64,000 bases of DNA from Bacillus kexueae (GCF_022809095.1 NZ_JALAZE010000001.1:248001-312000), one strand, 5' to 3'. Shown: positions 50,982 through 60,738, counted from the stretch's first letter. Made by a program: numbers and translations. Notes: generated from the sequence alone by a model not told the origin.

Positions 50982-51009
50982 AGGATGCCCACTATAGGAC
51001 ATCCTTCTT
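50982..51009 (-). terminator. Terminator of chemoreceptor 2
   Basis: Stem AAGGATG with CATCCTT extended by a GC-CC arm, 8 nt past the stop codon. The T-run is short. Confidence 0.65.
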
Positions 51010-51016
51010 ATACTCT

Positions 51017-53002
51017 TTATTCTTCAGTTTTAAATTGACTTACCATTTTTTGAAGTTCTTTACTTGATTCGTTTAAAGACTCCGCTGATTCTGCTACCGT
51101 TTCAAATGCTTTAATTTGTTCGTTCGTTGAAGCACTTACTTCTTCAACAGCAGCAGCTGACTGTTGAGAAATGGCAGAGATACTCTGGATTGCTTCCACT
51201 ACTTGTTCTTTTTTCTCATTGATGTCATTCATATAGCCTGTAACCATATTCATCGACGTAATGAGTTCGTTCATCTTCATGGCGATTTGTTGGAATGCTT
51301 CACCCGTTAATTGAACTTGAGCATGTTGCTCATCATTCATTTCACGAGAACGTTGCATCGCGTCTACTGCATTTTTCGCTTCTTCTTGAATTCCTTGAAT
51401 TGTTACACGAATTTTTTCCGTCGCTTCTGCGGATTGTTCTGCTAGTTTACGAACTTCTGCCGCTACAACAGCAAAGCCTTTTCCGCTCTCACCTGCGCGT
51501 GCCGCTTCAATGCTTGCATTTAACGCAAGTAAGTTCGTTTGATCGGAAATATTGGAGATTGTCGTAATAACATCTGCGATATGATGAATTTTGTCTGCTA
51601 AACCATTTAAGACATATTCAACGGTCTGTACTTCTTGATTTGCTTCTTTCGATTTGTCTTGTAATACATTCAATTTCTCTAGTCCATCATAACTTGCTTG
51701 CTCAGATTCTTTTGAAAGCTTTTCCACTTCATGGACTGCTTCATTCACACGCTCAATGCTCGTGGATAATGTTTTCGTCTGTTCATTCATTAAGTCGACG
51801 TCGCTAGCTTGTTCTGATGTACCTTTCGCAATATCGTCAATAGCAGCTGAAATTTGCTCACCTGAGGCCATCGTTTCTTCAGAAACCGCACTTAAATGTT
51901 CAGCTGAATCACTTAAATGACGAATGGAGCCATTTACTTTTTCAATCATGTCACGCATGTTATTTACCATTAAGTTAAAACTGTCAGCTAGCTGTCCGAT
52001 TTCATCCTTTGCTTTCACATGCACCGTAGCTGTTAAATCACCTTGAGCGACTTGTTCTGCTTGATGGGCAATCGCTAAAATAGGACGCGCGATCGCACGT
52101 GATACGAAAAATCCACTAATCCCTGCAATGATAATGGCAATCGTTGTTACGCCTAAATTAATAAGCATTAAGCGGTCAGCTGTATTCATTAACTCTTTGT
52201 ATTTATATACAACACCTAGCTTCCACCCAAGTTCGTTTAACGTGTCAAATACCATCATACGTTCTTCCGAATCATATTCATAGTCGAGAAGGCCTTCTTC
52301 ACTATTTTGAAGGGCTTGCATGAAATCTAATTCATATAAATTTTCTCCACGCATTGTCGGGTGGGATACCGCAGTTCCATCACTTGAAATTAAATAAGCA
52401 TAGCCATTGTATCCAACTTCAACACTATTAACAATCGAATCGATAGCTTCTAATGAAATATCAAATCCGATAACCCCTAATACTTGTCCATTGCTTTCTA
52501 TCGTTTTAGCACCTGTAATTAAAAGTTCGCCCGATGCAGCATCGACATAAGGTTCTGTCCAAACGACTTCTCCTTTATTTCCAACAGCACTTTGATACCA
52601 CGGACGGGAAGTTGGATCATAATCAGCTGGTAAATCTAAATATGGTTCTGTGTATGTTTCTTTTGCTTCAGTACCAACGATAACTACCTTAACTAACGGA
52701 TTTAGCTCCAAAAACGATTTATATGTATTTAAGAGCCCATCCATTTGTCGATCCTCATTTTTTAAGAGCTGCGCATGCAAATTGCTGTCAGCACTTAAAA
52801 GGCTTAAGCTTTTCCCATAGTTATTTAATTGATTTTCAACATTTGTCTTAACTTGATCAACAATTGATTTCCCGGAGTTCTGTACGTCTTCCTTTAAGTT
52901 ATCGCTTACAAAATAAGCGGAGACGGCAAAAACAACAGATAAGGAAATAATAAGTAAAATGGCAATGAGAGACGTAATTCTCCACTGTAATTTCTTAAAC
53001 AT
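51017..53002 (-). CDS. Methyl-accepting chemotaxis protein (McpC-like) 2
   Basis: Protein of 661 residues with the same layout as chemoreceptor 1: helix at about 8-30, double-Cache domain with [13 protein letters not shown] and [15 protein letters not shown], helix near 280, HAMP, then the signalling coiled coil with [21 protein letters not shown]. Substitutions concentrate in the sensory domain, so the two paralogues probably sense different ligands. The start is ATG at 53002 with AAAAAGGGG upstream. An exact sigma-D -10 (GCCGATAT) lies about 75 nt upstream, inside the terminator region of the preceding gene. Confidence 0.94.
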   Translation of the reverse strand: MFKKLQWRITSLIAILLIISLSVVFAVSAYFVSDNLKEDVQNSGKSIVDQVKTNVENQLNNYGKSLSLLSADSNLHAQLLKNEDRQMDGLLNTYKSFLELNPLVKVVIVGTEAKETYTEPYLDLPADYDPTSRPWYQSAVGNKGEVVWTEPYVDAASGELLITGAKTIESNGQVLGVIGFDISLEAIDSIVNSVEVGYNGYAYLISSDGTAVSHPTMRGENLYELDFMQALQNSEEGLLDYEYDSEERMMVFDTLNELGWKLGVVYKYKELMNTADRLMLINLGVTTIAIIIAGISGFFVSRAIARPILAIAHQAEQVAQGDLTATVHVKAKDEIGQLADSFNLMVNNMRDMIEKVNGSIRHLSDSAEHLSAVSEETMASGEQISAAIDDIAKGTSEQASDVDLMNEQTKTLSTSIERVNEAVHEVEKLSKESEQASYDGLEKLNVLQDKSKEANQEVQTVEYVLNGLADKIHHIADVITTISNISDQTNLLALNASIEAARAGESGKGFAVVAAEVRKLAEQSAEATEKIRVTIQGIQEEAKNAVDAMQRSREMNDEQHAQVQLTGEAFQQIAMKMNELITSMNMVTGYMNDINEKKEQVVEAIQSISAISQQSAAAVEEVSASTNEQIKAFETVAESAESLNESSKELQKMVSQFKTEE

Positions 53003-53046
53003 AATGACACCCCTTTTTCTGTATTTCTAGTTGGTTTATAAAAAAA

Positions 53047-53076
53047 ACAATAGAAATGAAGCATTTCTATTGTTTA
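53047..53076 (-). terminator. Terminator of the ketopantoate reductase gene
   Basis: Perfect 12-bp stem AACAATAGAAAT with ATTTCTATTGTT, followed on the minus strand by eight T. The sigma-D promoter of chemoreceptor 2 overlaps its 5' side. Confidence 0.92.
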
Positions 53077-53083
53077 TATCGGC
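53076..53083 (-). promoter_or_regulatory. Sigma-D -10 element of chemoreceptor 2
   Basis: GCCGATAT, an exact match to the sigma-D -10, with GAAA in place of TAAA 15 nt upstream. The start point would fall around 53069, inside the 5' arm of the terminator stem, so the new transcript would lack part of the hairpin. Confidence 0.78.
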
Positions 53084-53090
53084 ACATTTA

Positions 53091-54002
53091 TTATTTTTTT
53101 TCGTATAATTTTAAATTTGTGTAAATAATTTTTAAAATCGGGGCGTGAAGATCATGTTTTTCGGACAGTTTTAATAAGTAGCCTTGCAAATGGTCTGCTT
53201 CGATGAACGATTGCTTTTCCATGTCTCGTTGCATCGAGGATTTCATGGTAGGTTCGATTTTGTTCAGTGTCGCCAAATGTTTAGAGACAATTTGTTCATC
53301 AATCGGCGCTCCTTCTTTTTTCATGATTGCTTCACATTCAAATAGTAAATCTTCAACGAGTTCAAGCCCAAATGCCGTTTCTCGAATTGGACCAATTGGT
53401 GATTGGAACAACGATGTAACTCCAGAAAACGTAGTAATAAACAAATATTTATGCCACATGTCACGTAAGATGTGAGTGCTTTCATTTATTTCCGCTTTCG
53501 TTCCAGATAAAGCTTTTGAGATTTTTTCAATTCGAGCTGTTTTCTCTCCCGACAGCTCCCCAAATTTCAAGTGATGGTCTTTCGATGTTTGAACGATGAC
53601 CCCTTCATGATTTAATGTAGTTTCAATAAAGCAGAGTCCACCAATGATTTTTTCTTCCCCAAAAGTTTGACGCAAATCCTCTAAATGACGAATTCCATTT
53701 AATAAAGGAAGAATGGTTGTATTCTTTCCGACAAAGGGCTTAATATCTTCCATCGCTTCATTTAAATGATAAGATTTCGTGCTGAACAAAATAAGATCAA
53801 ACGTTTCACTCTGTGAATCCTTCGTGATTAATTTTGGTGTACAAGAAAAGGAGCCGTGAATACTTTCGATGTGTAGTCCATGTCTTTCCAATTGTTCGTA
53901 TCGTTTCGGCCGAACAAGGAATGTTACGTCTTCTCCCTTTTCTAATAAGCGGCCACCAAAATAACCGCCAACACCTCCAGCTCCCACAACTAAAATCTTC
54001 AT
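53091..54002 (-). CDS. 2-dehydropantoate 2-reductase (PanE/ApbA family)
   Basis: Protein of 303 residues. It reduces ketopantoate to pantoate with NADPH in the pantothenate and CoA pathway. The N-terminal Rossmann motif GAGGVGGYFGGRL (residues 7-19) is followed by VRPKRYEQLERHGLHIES and a C-terminal helical domain with a conserved Lys near 185 (HKYLFITTFSGVTSL) and E in the late helix. The start is ATG at 54002 after AAGGGGG. B. subtilis does not have this gene between splB and the chemoreceptor, so it is an insertion. It is monocistronic with its own strong terminator. Some relatives act on other ketoacids, so the exact substrate is not proven. Confidence 0.9.
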   Translation of the reverse strand: MKILVVGAGGVGGYFGGRLLEKGEDVTFLVRPKRYEQLERHGLHIESIHGSFSCTPKLITKDSQSETFDLILFSTKSYHLNEAMEDIKPFVGKNTTILPLLNGIRHLEDLRQTFGEEKIIGGLCFIETTLNHEGVIVQTSKDHHLKFGELSGEKTARIEKISKALSGTKAEINESTHILRDMWHKYLFITTFSGVTSLFQSPIGPIRETAFGLELVEDLLFECEAIMKKEGAPIDEQIVSKHLATLNKIEPTMKSSMQRDMEKQSFIEADHLQGYLLKLSEKHDLHAPILKIIYTNLKLYEKK

Positions 54003-54056
54003 ATTATCCCCCTTCTTTCTACTTTTTCTTTAGTATAAGAAATAAAGGAGGAAAAA

Positions 54057-55085
54057 TCATGTAAAATACTCAATTTTTGCTTGAGGAAAATAGTTTTCGA
54101 TATACCTGTGTAAAATTTCTTTTAACTGCTCTTCTTCATCTTTTTCATAAATGTACTTACCAATGCCGTAACGTCCCCATTTATATCGACGTTTTTCCTC
54201 GTCCATTTCAAGCTTCGTTTTCGGGTAATTTTTTTCAATCACTCGTTTCGCAGGTTTCGTAAATCGATGCTGAATTAATTCAAATGTCAAATCATTTAAC
54301 GCTTCCGCTGGAAGAGCTGCTGAAAGTTTTTGAAACATTTCCAAATACCCTTCTTCCCACCCTTCATGAATATAAATTGGCGCGATGATGAAACCGAGTG
54401 GATATCCAGCCTTCGCTACTTTAGCTGCCGCTTCTAAACGTTGATCAAGAGAGGATGTCCCATGTTCAAAATGTTTAATGACGTATGGAGCATTCACACT
54501 GAATCGAAAGCGAGTTTTTTTGTTATGCTTTGCATCTAATAAATGGTCGACATAATGAAATTTCGTCACGAACCTTAAGCGGCCATATTCGGATTGTCCG
54601 ATAAATTCGATGGTCTTTTTCAAAGAGTGTGTTAAATGGTCTATTCCTACAATATCGGATGTACAGGCAGCTTCAAACCGTGTAATGTCTGGAGCTCGCT
54701 CTTCCATGTATTTGTTGGCTTGTTCAAAAATATCCTCTAAGTTCACATAGGTTCGGATATATGGTTTTGATCCAAGCGTCGTCTGTAAGTAACAGTAATG
54801 ACAATGTCCCATACATCCAGTCGCTAACGGAATCGCATATTCTGCTGAAGGCTTTGATGTATCAAATTTTAAAGTTTTTCGCACACCGATGACGAGTGTT
54901 GACTTTGCATTTCTATATTTCTGAAGCTCATTCTCGCCAGGTATATTTCTCACTTGATTGTGAGAAGTTGTTTGTCGGATTTCAACTCCAAGCTTCTCAA
55001 ATTTTTGCACAAGTTCTTTTCCGAGAGGGTATTCTAATGCCCGAGGTTCATAATAAACGAGTTGTGGCATAAACGGTTTATTCAC
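54057..55085 (-). CDS. splB: Spore photoproduct lyase SplB
   Basis: Protein of 342 residues, radical SAM family. It repairs the spore photoproduct (5-thyminyl-5,6-dihydrothymine) during germination. The iron-sulfur cluster Cys residues are C91, C95 and C98 in TGCMGHCHYCYLQ, and the H-donor Cys lies in FEAACTSDIVG near residue 142. Length and sequence match B. subtilis SplB. The start is GTG at 55085 after AAGGATGTGA. In B. subtilis splA precedes splB; no splA is present here, and the upstream gap holds repeats. It is presumably made in the forespore, but no sure sigma-G promoter could be defined. Confidence 0.96.
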   Translation of the reverse strand: MNKPFMPQLVYYEPRALEYPLGKELVQKFEKLGVEIRQTTSHNQVRNIPGENELQKYRNAKSTLVIGVRKTLKFDTSKPSAEYAIPLATGCMGHCHYCYLQTTLGSKPYIRTYVNLEDIFEQANKYMEERAPDITRFEAACTSDIVGIDHLTHSLKKTIEFIGQSEYGRLRFVTKFHYVDHLLDAKHNKKTRFRFSVNAPYVIKHFEHGTSSLDQRLEAAAKVAKAGYPLGFIIAPIYIHEGWEEGYLEMFQKLSAALPAEALNDLTFELIQHRFTKPAKRVIEKNYPKTKLEMDEEKRRYKWGRYGIGKYIYEKDEEEQLKEILHRYIENYFPQAKIEYFT

Positions 55086-55290
55086 TAATACTCACATCCT
55101 TTTTCCATACTCTTTTCTAATATGGGCTTTAACGAGGATGTTCTTGCGAGAAAAATGTTTCCTTATTGAGATGACATTTAAGGCTTTCCACAATGTCATT
55201 CTTTCTTCGTGAATTAAATGGGGATAAGAACCTCGAAACCGTATGTATAAATGAGCTGTTTTCTAGAGACTGTATTCGTATACAATGACA

Positions 55291-55415
55291 TGAGAGTGGG
55301 AACAGCACGAGCCGAAAATCTTGCAGACGAGTTTGCGAGATGAGGAGGTGATAAATTTAATGAACTTCTACTAAAAGGGGTCACGTCCTGTGCAAGTTCG
55401 GAAAGCGTCCGTCTT
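55291..55415 (-). repeat. Dispersed repeat RC, copy 2
   Basis: Inverted and shorter relative of the copy at 48459: ACGTCCTGTGCAAGTTCGGA and ACAGCACGAGCCGAA match its reverse complement, while the middle has diverged. It lies between splB and R1 copy 9. Confidence 0.72.
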
Positions 55416-55443
55416 TCGCTTTAACCTGTTCGAAATCAGCCAA

Positions 55444-55557
55444 TAAGAAAAACGCAAAGCGCAAGTCCTTAGGCGAAAGGCGCTTGGAGCTAGACACCAA
55501 AAAACTGTAAAGGAATCCTTTAACACTTTATTGAACTTAAACTTTTTGTAACAATAA
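55444..55557 (+). repeat. Dispersed repeat R1, copy 9 (short form)
   Basis: Only 114 bp. The central part (about 65 bp) is missing, joining TTAGGCGAA directly to GGCGCTTGGAGC. The tail is intact and ends at the ptsI terminator. Confidence 0.92.
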
Positions 55558-55596
55558 AAAAACAGCAAATGGAATACATCCATTTGCTGTTTTTTA
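55557..55596 (-). terminator. Terminator of ptsI
   Basis: Stem AACAGCAAATGGA with TCCATTTGCTGTT, followed on the minus strand by seven T that run into R1. Confidence 0.93.
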
Positions 55597-55599
55597 TCC

Positions 55600-57314
55600 T
55601 TATACGTTAAATGTCTTTTTAACGAATTCAACAACTTCTTCTGTTGTGCTCATCGCTAAAACTTGTTCTTTGAAGCTTGCTGCTTCTTCTTTTGATAATT
55701 GCTTGATTTGAGAACGAGCAGGTAGAATGCTTGTTGCACTCATCGAGAACTCGTCTAATCCAAGTCCTAATAGTAGTGGAATAGCAATTGGGTCTCCTGC
55801 CATTTCTCCACACATACCCACCCATTTTCCTTCTTTATGTGCTGCTTCAATTACGAGTGTGATGAGACGTAAAATCGCAGGGTTGTATGGTTGGTAAAGG
55901 TAAGAAACGCGTTCGTTCATACGATCGGCTGCCATCGTGTATTGAATTAAGTCGTTCGTACCGATACTGAAGAAATCAACTTCCTTCGCAAATTGATCCG
56001 CTAAAACGGCTGTAGATGGAATCTCAACCATGATTCCTACTTCAATTTCGTCACTCACTTGAACGCCTTCTTGAACGAGCTTTTCTTTTTCTTCCATTAA
56101 AATTGCTTTTGCTTGTCTAAACTCAGCAAGTGTCGCAATCATTGGGAACATAATTTTTAAATTTCCGTATGTACTAGCGCGAAGAAGTGCGCGAAGTTGT
56201 GTACGGAACATGTCTTGCATTTCTAGGCATAAGCGAATTGCACGGAATCCTAAGAATGGGTTCATTTCTTTCGGAAGGTCTAAATAAGGTAATTCCTTAT
56301 CTCCACCGATGTCTAACGTTCGAACGACAACCGGCTTACCTTCCATTTTTTCAAGTACCGTTTTATAAGCATCGAATTGCTCATCTTCTGTTGGAAGCTC
56401 TGTACGACCCATGTATAAGAACTCTGTACGGTAAAGGCCAACGCCTTCTCCACCGTTCTCAAGTACACCTTTAACGTCATCTGGTGTACCGATGTTCGCC
56501 ACTAGCTCAACGTGATGACCATCTTTAGAAACCGTTGGTTCGTTCTTTAGTTTAGCCCATTCTGCTTTTTGCTTTTCGAATTGTTCTTTTTTCGCTTTAA
56601 ATTCTGCAATGACTTCTTCAGATGGGTCAACGATTACTTGTCCATCTAAACCGTCAACGATAACAAAGACGCCGTTTTCGATTTTTCCATCGCTTGTTTT
56701 GTACCAACAACTGCTGGAATTTCCATTGAACGAGCCATAATTGCAGAGTGAGATGTACGACCACCGATATCCGTCGTGAACGCTTGAACGTAGTCACGAT
56801 TTAATTGAGCTGTATCAGACGGTGTTAAATCTTCTGCAATAATAATAACTTCTTCAGAAATTAAGCTAGGGTTTGGAATTTCAACCCCTAGTAAGTGACC
56901 GATTACGCGTTTCGTTACGTCACGAATGTCACTTGCGCGCTCTCGCATATATTCATTGTCCATTGCTTCAAACATGGAAATAAACATATCAGCTGTTTCA
57001 CGCATCGCAAATTCCGCGTTTACAGAATCCGTTTTAATTTTATCTGTTACAGGGTTTAATAATTCAGGATCACTTAAAACTAATAAGTGCGCTTCAAAAA
57101 TAGCCGCCTTATCTTCCCCAAGTTTCACTTTTGCATGATCACGAATTTTTTCAAGCTCACTTTTCGCACGTCCAATCGCTTCTTCAAAGCGAGCTACCTC
57201 TGCACTAGCATCTGTAACTTCTTTTTTCTGAACGGTTAAATCCGGCTCTTCTAAACGGTATGCTTTTGCCATCGCAATACCGGAAGAAGCTCCAATCCCT
57301 TCAAGATGTAACAT
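55600..57314 (-). pseudogene. ptsI: PTS enzyme I with a one-base frameshift
   Basis: Enzyme I takes phosphate from PEP and passes it to HPr. The first frame (57314 down to about 56690) covers the HPr-binding and His domain; His189 is in [13 protein letters not shown]. At ATGGAAAAATCG one A is missing from a run that should be six; the correct frame continues [10 protein letters not shown] and then [10 protein letters not shown] to the stop at 55600, including Cys in [10 protein letters not shown]. Restoring the base gives 571 residues, against 570 in B. subtilis. Since this would abolish all PTS transport and lies in a homopolymer, a sequencing error is likely. ATG at 57314 overlaps the ptsH stop by 1 nt. 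Confidence 0.9.
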
Positions 57315-57580
57315 TATTCGCCTAACCCTTCTTTTTTGATTGTATCTTCAATTGCTTGAATCGCATCATTCTCATCAGAACCTGCAGCTGTTACTTTAAT
57401 TTCTGCGTCTTTACCAATCCCTAAAGACATAACACCCATGATAGATTTTAAGTTAACAGTTTTACCGTTGTATTCTAAGTTAATATCTGCATCGAATTTG
57501 CTAGCTGTTTGAACTAACATTGTTGCAGGACGAGCATGAATCCCTGTATCTGCTGTAATTTTAAATGTCTTTTCTGCCAT
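57314..57580 (-). CDS. ptsH: Phosphocarrier protein HPr
   Basis: Protein of 88 residues, almost identical to B. subtilis HPr. His15 in GIHARP is phosphorylated by enzyme I, and Ser46 in NLKSIMG is phosphorylated by HPr kinase, which makes HPr the CcpA co-repressor. The C-terminus KKEGLGE is typical. ATG at 57580 lies 10 nt after AAAGGAG and gives the exact family start MAEKTFKI; an earlier in-frame codon adds three residues. Its TAA stop shares one base with the ptsI start, so the two genes are translationally coupled. It follows ptsG, separated by a terminator and a short promoter region. Confidence 0.97.
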   Translation of the reverse strand: MAEKTFKITADTGIHARPATMLVQTASKFDADINLEYNGKTVNLKSIMGVMSLGIGKDAEIKVTAAGSDENDAIQAIEDTIKKEGLGE

Positions 57581-57666
57581 TTTCATCAAACTCCTTTAGT
57601 AAATTTTTCTTTAGTATATTAACAGCCTAAAAAGTTTTTTACAAGGGCTGTTTCTTAATTTTTTCA

Positions 57667-57694
57667 AAAATGGGGGATTTTATATCCCCCATTT
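57667..57694 (-). terminator. Terminator after ptsG
   Basis: Stem AATGGGGGA with TCCCCCATT over an AT-rich loop, with T-runs on both strands. A second stem (AACAGCC with GGGCTGTT) lies at 57620-57653, upstream of ptsH. Confidence 0.85.
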
Positions 57695-57703
57695 TTAGCC
57701 TGC

Positions 57704-59725
57704 TTAAAGTTTAATGATATTACTTTGACCAGCTGTAATATTGCCTTTTTCTACGATTGTAACCGCTTCACCCTCATTAAGGTTCGTAAATACAATCGGC
57801 GTGATAGTGGATGTAGCATTTTTAGCAATGTAGTCTAAATCTACTTCAACAAGCTTATCGCCTTTTTTCACTTCTTGTCCCTCTGAAACAAGGACGTTGA
57901 ACCCTTCCCCTTTCAGATTCACTGTGTCAATTCCGATATGAATTAAAATTTCATGTCCGCTTGTCGATTGAATACCGATTGCGTGCTTTGTCGGGAATAC
58001 GTTTACGATTTTACCGTCCACAGGCGAAACAACTGTTGAATCAGTTGGCTTAATCGCAATTCCGTCTCCCATCATTTTTTGTGAAAATACTTGGTCTGGA
58101 ACATCTGTAATGGATAAGATTTCACCAGTAAGTGGTGCAACGAAATCCAAGTTTCCTTCAACTGAAGCTGCCACTTCTTCGTTTTTCTCCACTTTACGTG
58201 GTGTCTTTCCTGCCATAATGTCTTGAATTTGTGTCTTTAAGTTATCGGATTTTGGTCCGAAAATAGCCTGAATATTATTTCCAACTTCTAGCACACCTGA
58301 TGCACCAAGTTGTTTTAAACGATCTTTGTCCACATTCGCTTGCTCATGAACAGATACGCGTAAACGTGTAATACAAGCGTCAAGATGAGCAATGTTCTCA
58401 CGTCCACCTAACGCTTCTAAAATGTTGAACGGTAAGTCTGAAACTTCTCCTGCCTCTGTTTCGTTTGAAACAGATTCATCTTCACGACCAGGAGTTTTTA
58501 AGTTAAACTTGCGAATCGCAAAGCGGAATCCGAAATAGTAAATAACTGCAAATGCTAAACCGACTGGGATTACAAGCCACCAATCTGTTTTATTTTGGAT
58601 GACACCAAATAGTAGATAATCGATAACTCCGCCTGAGAAAGTCATACCGATTTTAACGTTAAGGATGTGCATAATCATGAACGAGAATCCAGCGAAAATC
58701 GTATGAATCGCGAATAACACTGGCGCAACGAATAAGAAACTAAACTCGATTGGCTCTGTAATACCTGTTAAGAAAGATGTTAAGGCTGCAGAACCCATAA
58801 TACCTGCAACAACTTTTTTGTTCTCCGGTTTTGCTTCATGGTAAATCGCTAACGCCGCTGCTGGTAAACCGAACATCATGAATGGGAACTTACCTGTCAT
58901 GAATGTTCCAGCTGTCAATTCAGCTCCATCTTTTAATTGTTCGAAGAAAATGCGTTGGTCTCCACGAACAATTTCCCCCGCTTGATTCACGTAAGAACCG
59001 AATTCAAACCAGAATGGAGAGTAGAAAATATGGTGTAAACCGAATGGAATTAACGCACGTTCAATTACACCGAATACAAATGCTGCTAATGTTTTATTTG
59101 TTTCAAGCATACCTTCAGAGAAGGCATTTAATCCACCTTGAATTGGCGGCCAAACAAAATACATCACGGCACCAAGAACAAGCGCTGATGCTGCTGTTAT
59201 AATCGGTACGAAACGCTTACCAGCAAAAAATCCTAAGTATTGTGGCAATTCAATGTTATAATATTTGTTGTACATGTAAGCTGCTAATATCCCGATGATA
59301 ATACCTCCAAATACACCCGTTTGAAGCGTCGGGATTCCTAGCACTTCTGCAAAGGCTGGGTCAGCACTAACATCTTCCGGCAGCTGGCCTAGTCCTTTTA
59401 AAATTTCACTCATTGTGACGTTCATAACTAAGAATCCGATAATGGCTGCAATTCCTGCTACACCATCACCATTTGCAAGTCCAATCGCTACCCCAACCGC
59501 AAATAGTAATGCAAGGTTTGCGAAAATAATTCCACCTGCTTGCTCCATGATTGAAGCGATAAATTGTACCCACTCATTTCCTAATGCAGGCACTTTGTTT
59601 AGTAATGTGTCTTGTTGTAAGGCATTCCCCACACCAAGTAAGATTCCGGCTGCTGGTAAAATCGCTACTGGAAGCATTAGCGCTTTACCGACTTTTTGCA
59701 GCACGCCAAACGACTTTTTAATCAT
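57704..59725 (-). CDS. ptsG: Glucose-specific PTS transporter, EIICBA (PtsG)
   Basis: Protein of 673 residues. Order: EIIC membrane domain (about 1-400, [30 protein letters not shown]), EIIB (about 415-495, phosphorylated Cys451 in [11 protein letters not shown]) and EIIA (about 530-673, phosphorylated His596 in LIHIGIDTV). It imports and phosphorylates glucose using phosphate from HPr. The start is ATG at 59725 after AAAGGAGGAG. Expression depends on GlcT through the RNA antiterminator and terminator in the 170-nt leader between glcT and ptsG, as in B. subtilis. Order glcT-ptsG-ptsH-ptsI is conserved. Confidence 0.97.
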   Translation of the reverse strand: MIKKSFGVLQKVGKALMLPVAILPAAGILLGVGNALQQDTLLNKVPALGNEWVQFIASIMEQAGGIIFANLALLFAVGVAIGLANGDGVAGIAAIIGFLVMNVTMSEILKGLGQLPEDVSADPAFAEVLGIPTLQTGVFGGIIIGILAAYMYNKYYNIELPQYLGFFAGKRFVPIITAASALVLGAVMYFVWPPIQGGLNAFSEGMLETNKTLAAFVFGVIERALIPFGLHHIFYSPFWFEFGSYVNQAGEIVRGDQRIFFEQLKDGAELTAGTFMTGKFPFMMFGLPAAALAIYHEAKPENKKVVAGIMGSAALTSFLTGITEPIEFSFLFVAPVLFAIHTIFAGFSFMIMHILNVKIGMTFSGGVIDYLLFGVIQNKTDWWLVIPVGLAFAVIYYFGFRFAIRKFNLKTPGREDESVSNETEAGEVSDLPFNILEALGGRENIAHLDACITRLRVSVHEQANVDKDRLKQLGASGVLEVGNNIQAIFGPKSDNLKTQIQDIMAGKTPRKVEKNEEVAASVEGNLDFVAPLTGEILSITDVPDQVFSQKMMGDGIAIKPTDSTVVSPVDGKIVNVFPTKHAIGIQSTSGHEILIHIGIDTVNLKGEGFNVLVSEGQEVKKGDKLVEVDLDYIAKNATSTITPIVFTNLNEGEAVTIVEKGNITAGQSNIIKL

Positions 59726-59783
59726 TGTTTCTCCTCCTTTTTTCTATGCAACTACGTACCCGAAACCGTTTGCAAGCAAAACA

Positions 59784-59863
59784 AAAAGGCATGGTGAAAC
59801 AAGAGGGATAAAAATAGACATAATTGTCCTATTCTTATCGCGTCATCTTGTTCACTCATGCCT
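59784..59863 (-). terminator. GlcT-controlled terminator in the ptsG leader
   Basis: Minus-strand arms AGGCATG..TGAACAAGA and TCTTGTTTCA..ATGCCT pair over a loop of about 40 nt and end in TTTTTG. The 5' arm overlaps the RAT, so the terminator and antiterminator cannot form together. Confidence 0.85.
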
Positions 59864-59882
59864 GATCGAATCAGTAACACGT
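59852..59882 (-). promoter_or_regulatory. Ribonucleic antiterminator (RAT) of ptsG
   Basis: About 30 nt on the minus strand, starting ACGTGTTACTGATTCGAT and running into CAGGCATGAGTGA. This is the GlcT-binding RAT type of B. subtilis ptsG. When glucose is present, unphosphorylated GlcT binds and blocks the overlapping terminator. A TATAAT -10 (59895-59900) overlaps the glcT stop codon. Confidence 0.88.
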
Positions 59883-59895
59883 AAACTTGTATAAA

Positions 59896-60738
59896 TTATA
59901 ACGCTTTCTTTTTTAACCGATATAAGTGCATTGTTAAATAAACAGCTTCTGCATCGTAAACAGGTTTCTTTAACGTCTGTTGCATAACTTTTATCATCTT
60001 CCAAGCAGTATTGTAGCACACAGGATATTCATTTTTCAACAGTAAAGTTATTTTTTCTGGTTCCTCGACTGCTTCCCCTTTTAAAACACGTTCAATCGTA
60101 TGCTGCAAGTGACGAACGAGGCGCATATAATTAACGCTTTCTTTGTCGATTTTAATTTTCATCGTGTCTTCGATGATATTCATGAGGCGACTGATGAGTT
60201 GAGAAAAACGATTGACTTCCGATAAGGAGCGGTTCGTTAACGCACTATGAATATGGAGTGCGATGAAACCAATCTCTCCTTCTGGGAGCGTTACATCCAA
60301 ACGTTCATTTATTAAATCAACTACTTCTTTTGCAATATCGTATTCTTTTGGATAAAGCGTTTTCGTCTCCACTAAAAACGGATTATTAATGCCCATTCCT
60401 TGCTTAATTCGTTTAATGGCGAATGTAATGTGGTCTGTGAGAGAAATATGAATGTGCTCATGGAGCGGTATTCCAACTTTTTTCGTGATGAAGTCAATTA
60501 CTTCACTGACAACCGCAATCATATCTTCTTCAATAAACGGTAAAAGCATTTTATATTGTTCTTGTTCTTTTTCATTTTTTAACACGAACATTTTTTCAAT
60601 GGTATTATCGGTAATGGTTTCACCTTTTTTCTTTCCAAAACCAATCCCTTTCCCGATAAGTACGACTTCTTGAAATGACTCGTGTTCCGCAATTAATACG
60701 TTATTATTTAAAACTTTTTTTATTGTAAAGGACTCCAT
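59896..60738 (-). CDS. glcT: Transcription antiterminator GlcT
   Basis: Protein of 280 residues of the BglG/SacY family. An N-terminal RNA-binding domain (about 1-60, FTIKKVLNNNVLIAEH and VLIGKGIGFGKKKGE) is followed by two PRD domains (about 65-170 and 175-280) with conserved His residues (HEHIHISLTDHI, IGFIALHIHSAL). PtsG phosphorylates it in the absence of glucose, which switches it off. The start is ATG at 60738 after AAAAAGGAG. It lies upstream of ptsG on the same strand, with the RAT between them. Confidence 0.96.
   Translation of the reverse strand: MESFTIKKVLNNNVLIAEHESFQEVVLIGKGIGFGKKKGETITDNTIEKMFVLKNEKEQEQYKMLLPFIEEDMIAVVSEVIDFITKKVGIPLHEHIHISLTDHITFAIKRIKQGMGINNPFLVETKTLYPKEYDIAKEVVDLINERLDVTLPEGEIGFIALHIHSALTNRSLSEVNRFSQLISRLMNIIEDTMKIKIDKESVNYMRLVRHLQHTIERVLKGEAVEEPEKITLLLKNEYPVCYNTAWKMIKVMQQTLKKPVYDAEAVYLTMHLYRLKKKAL

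Noticed and set aside
55240-55290. Possible sigma-G promoter for splB (GAATA with CATTTATA)
   Set aside because: Spacer of 19 nt and a poor -10 match; not convincing.
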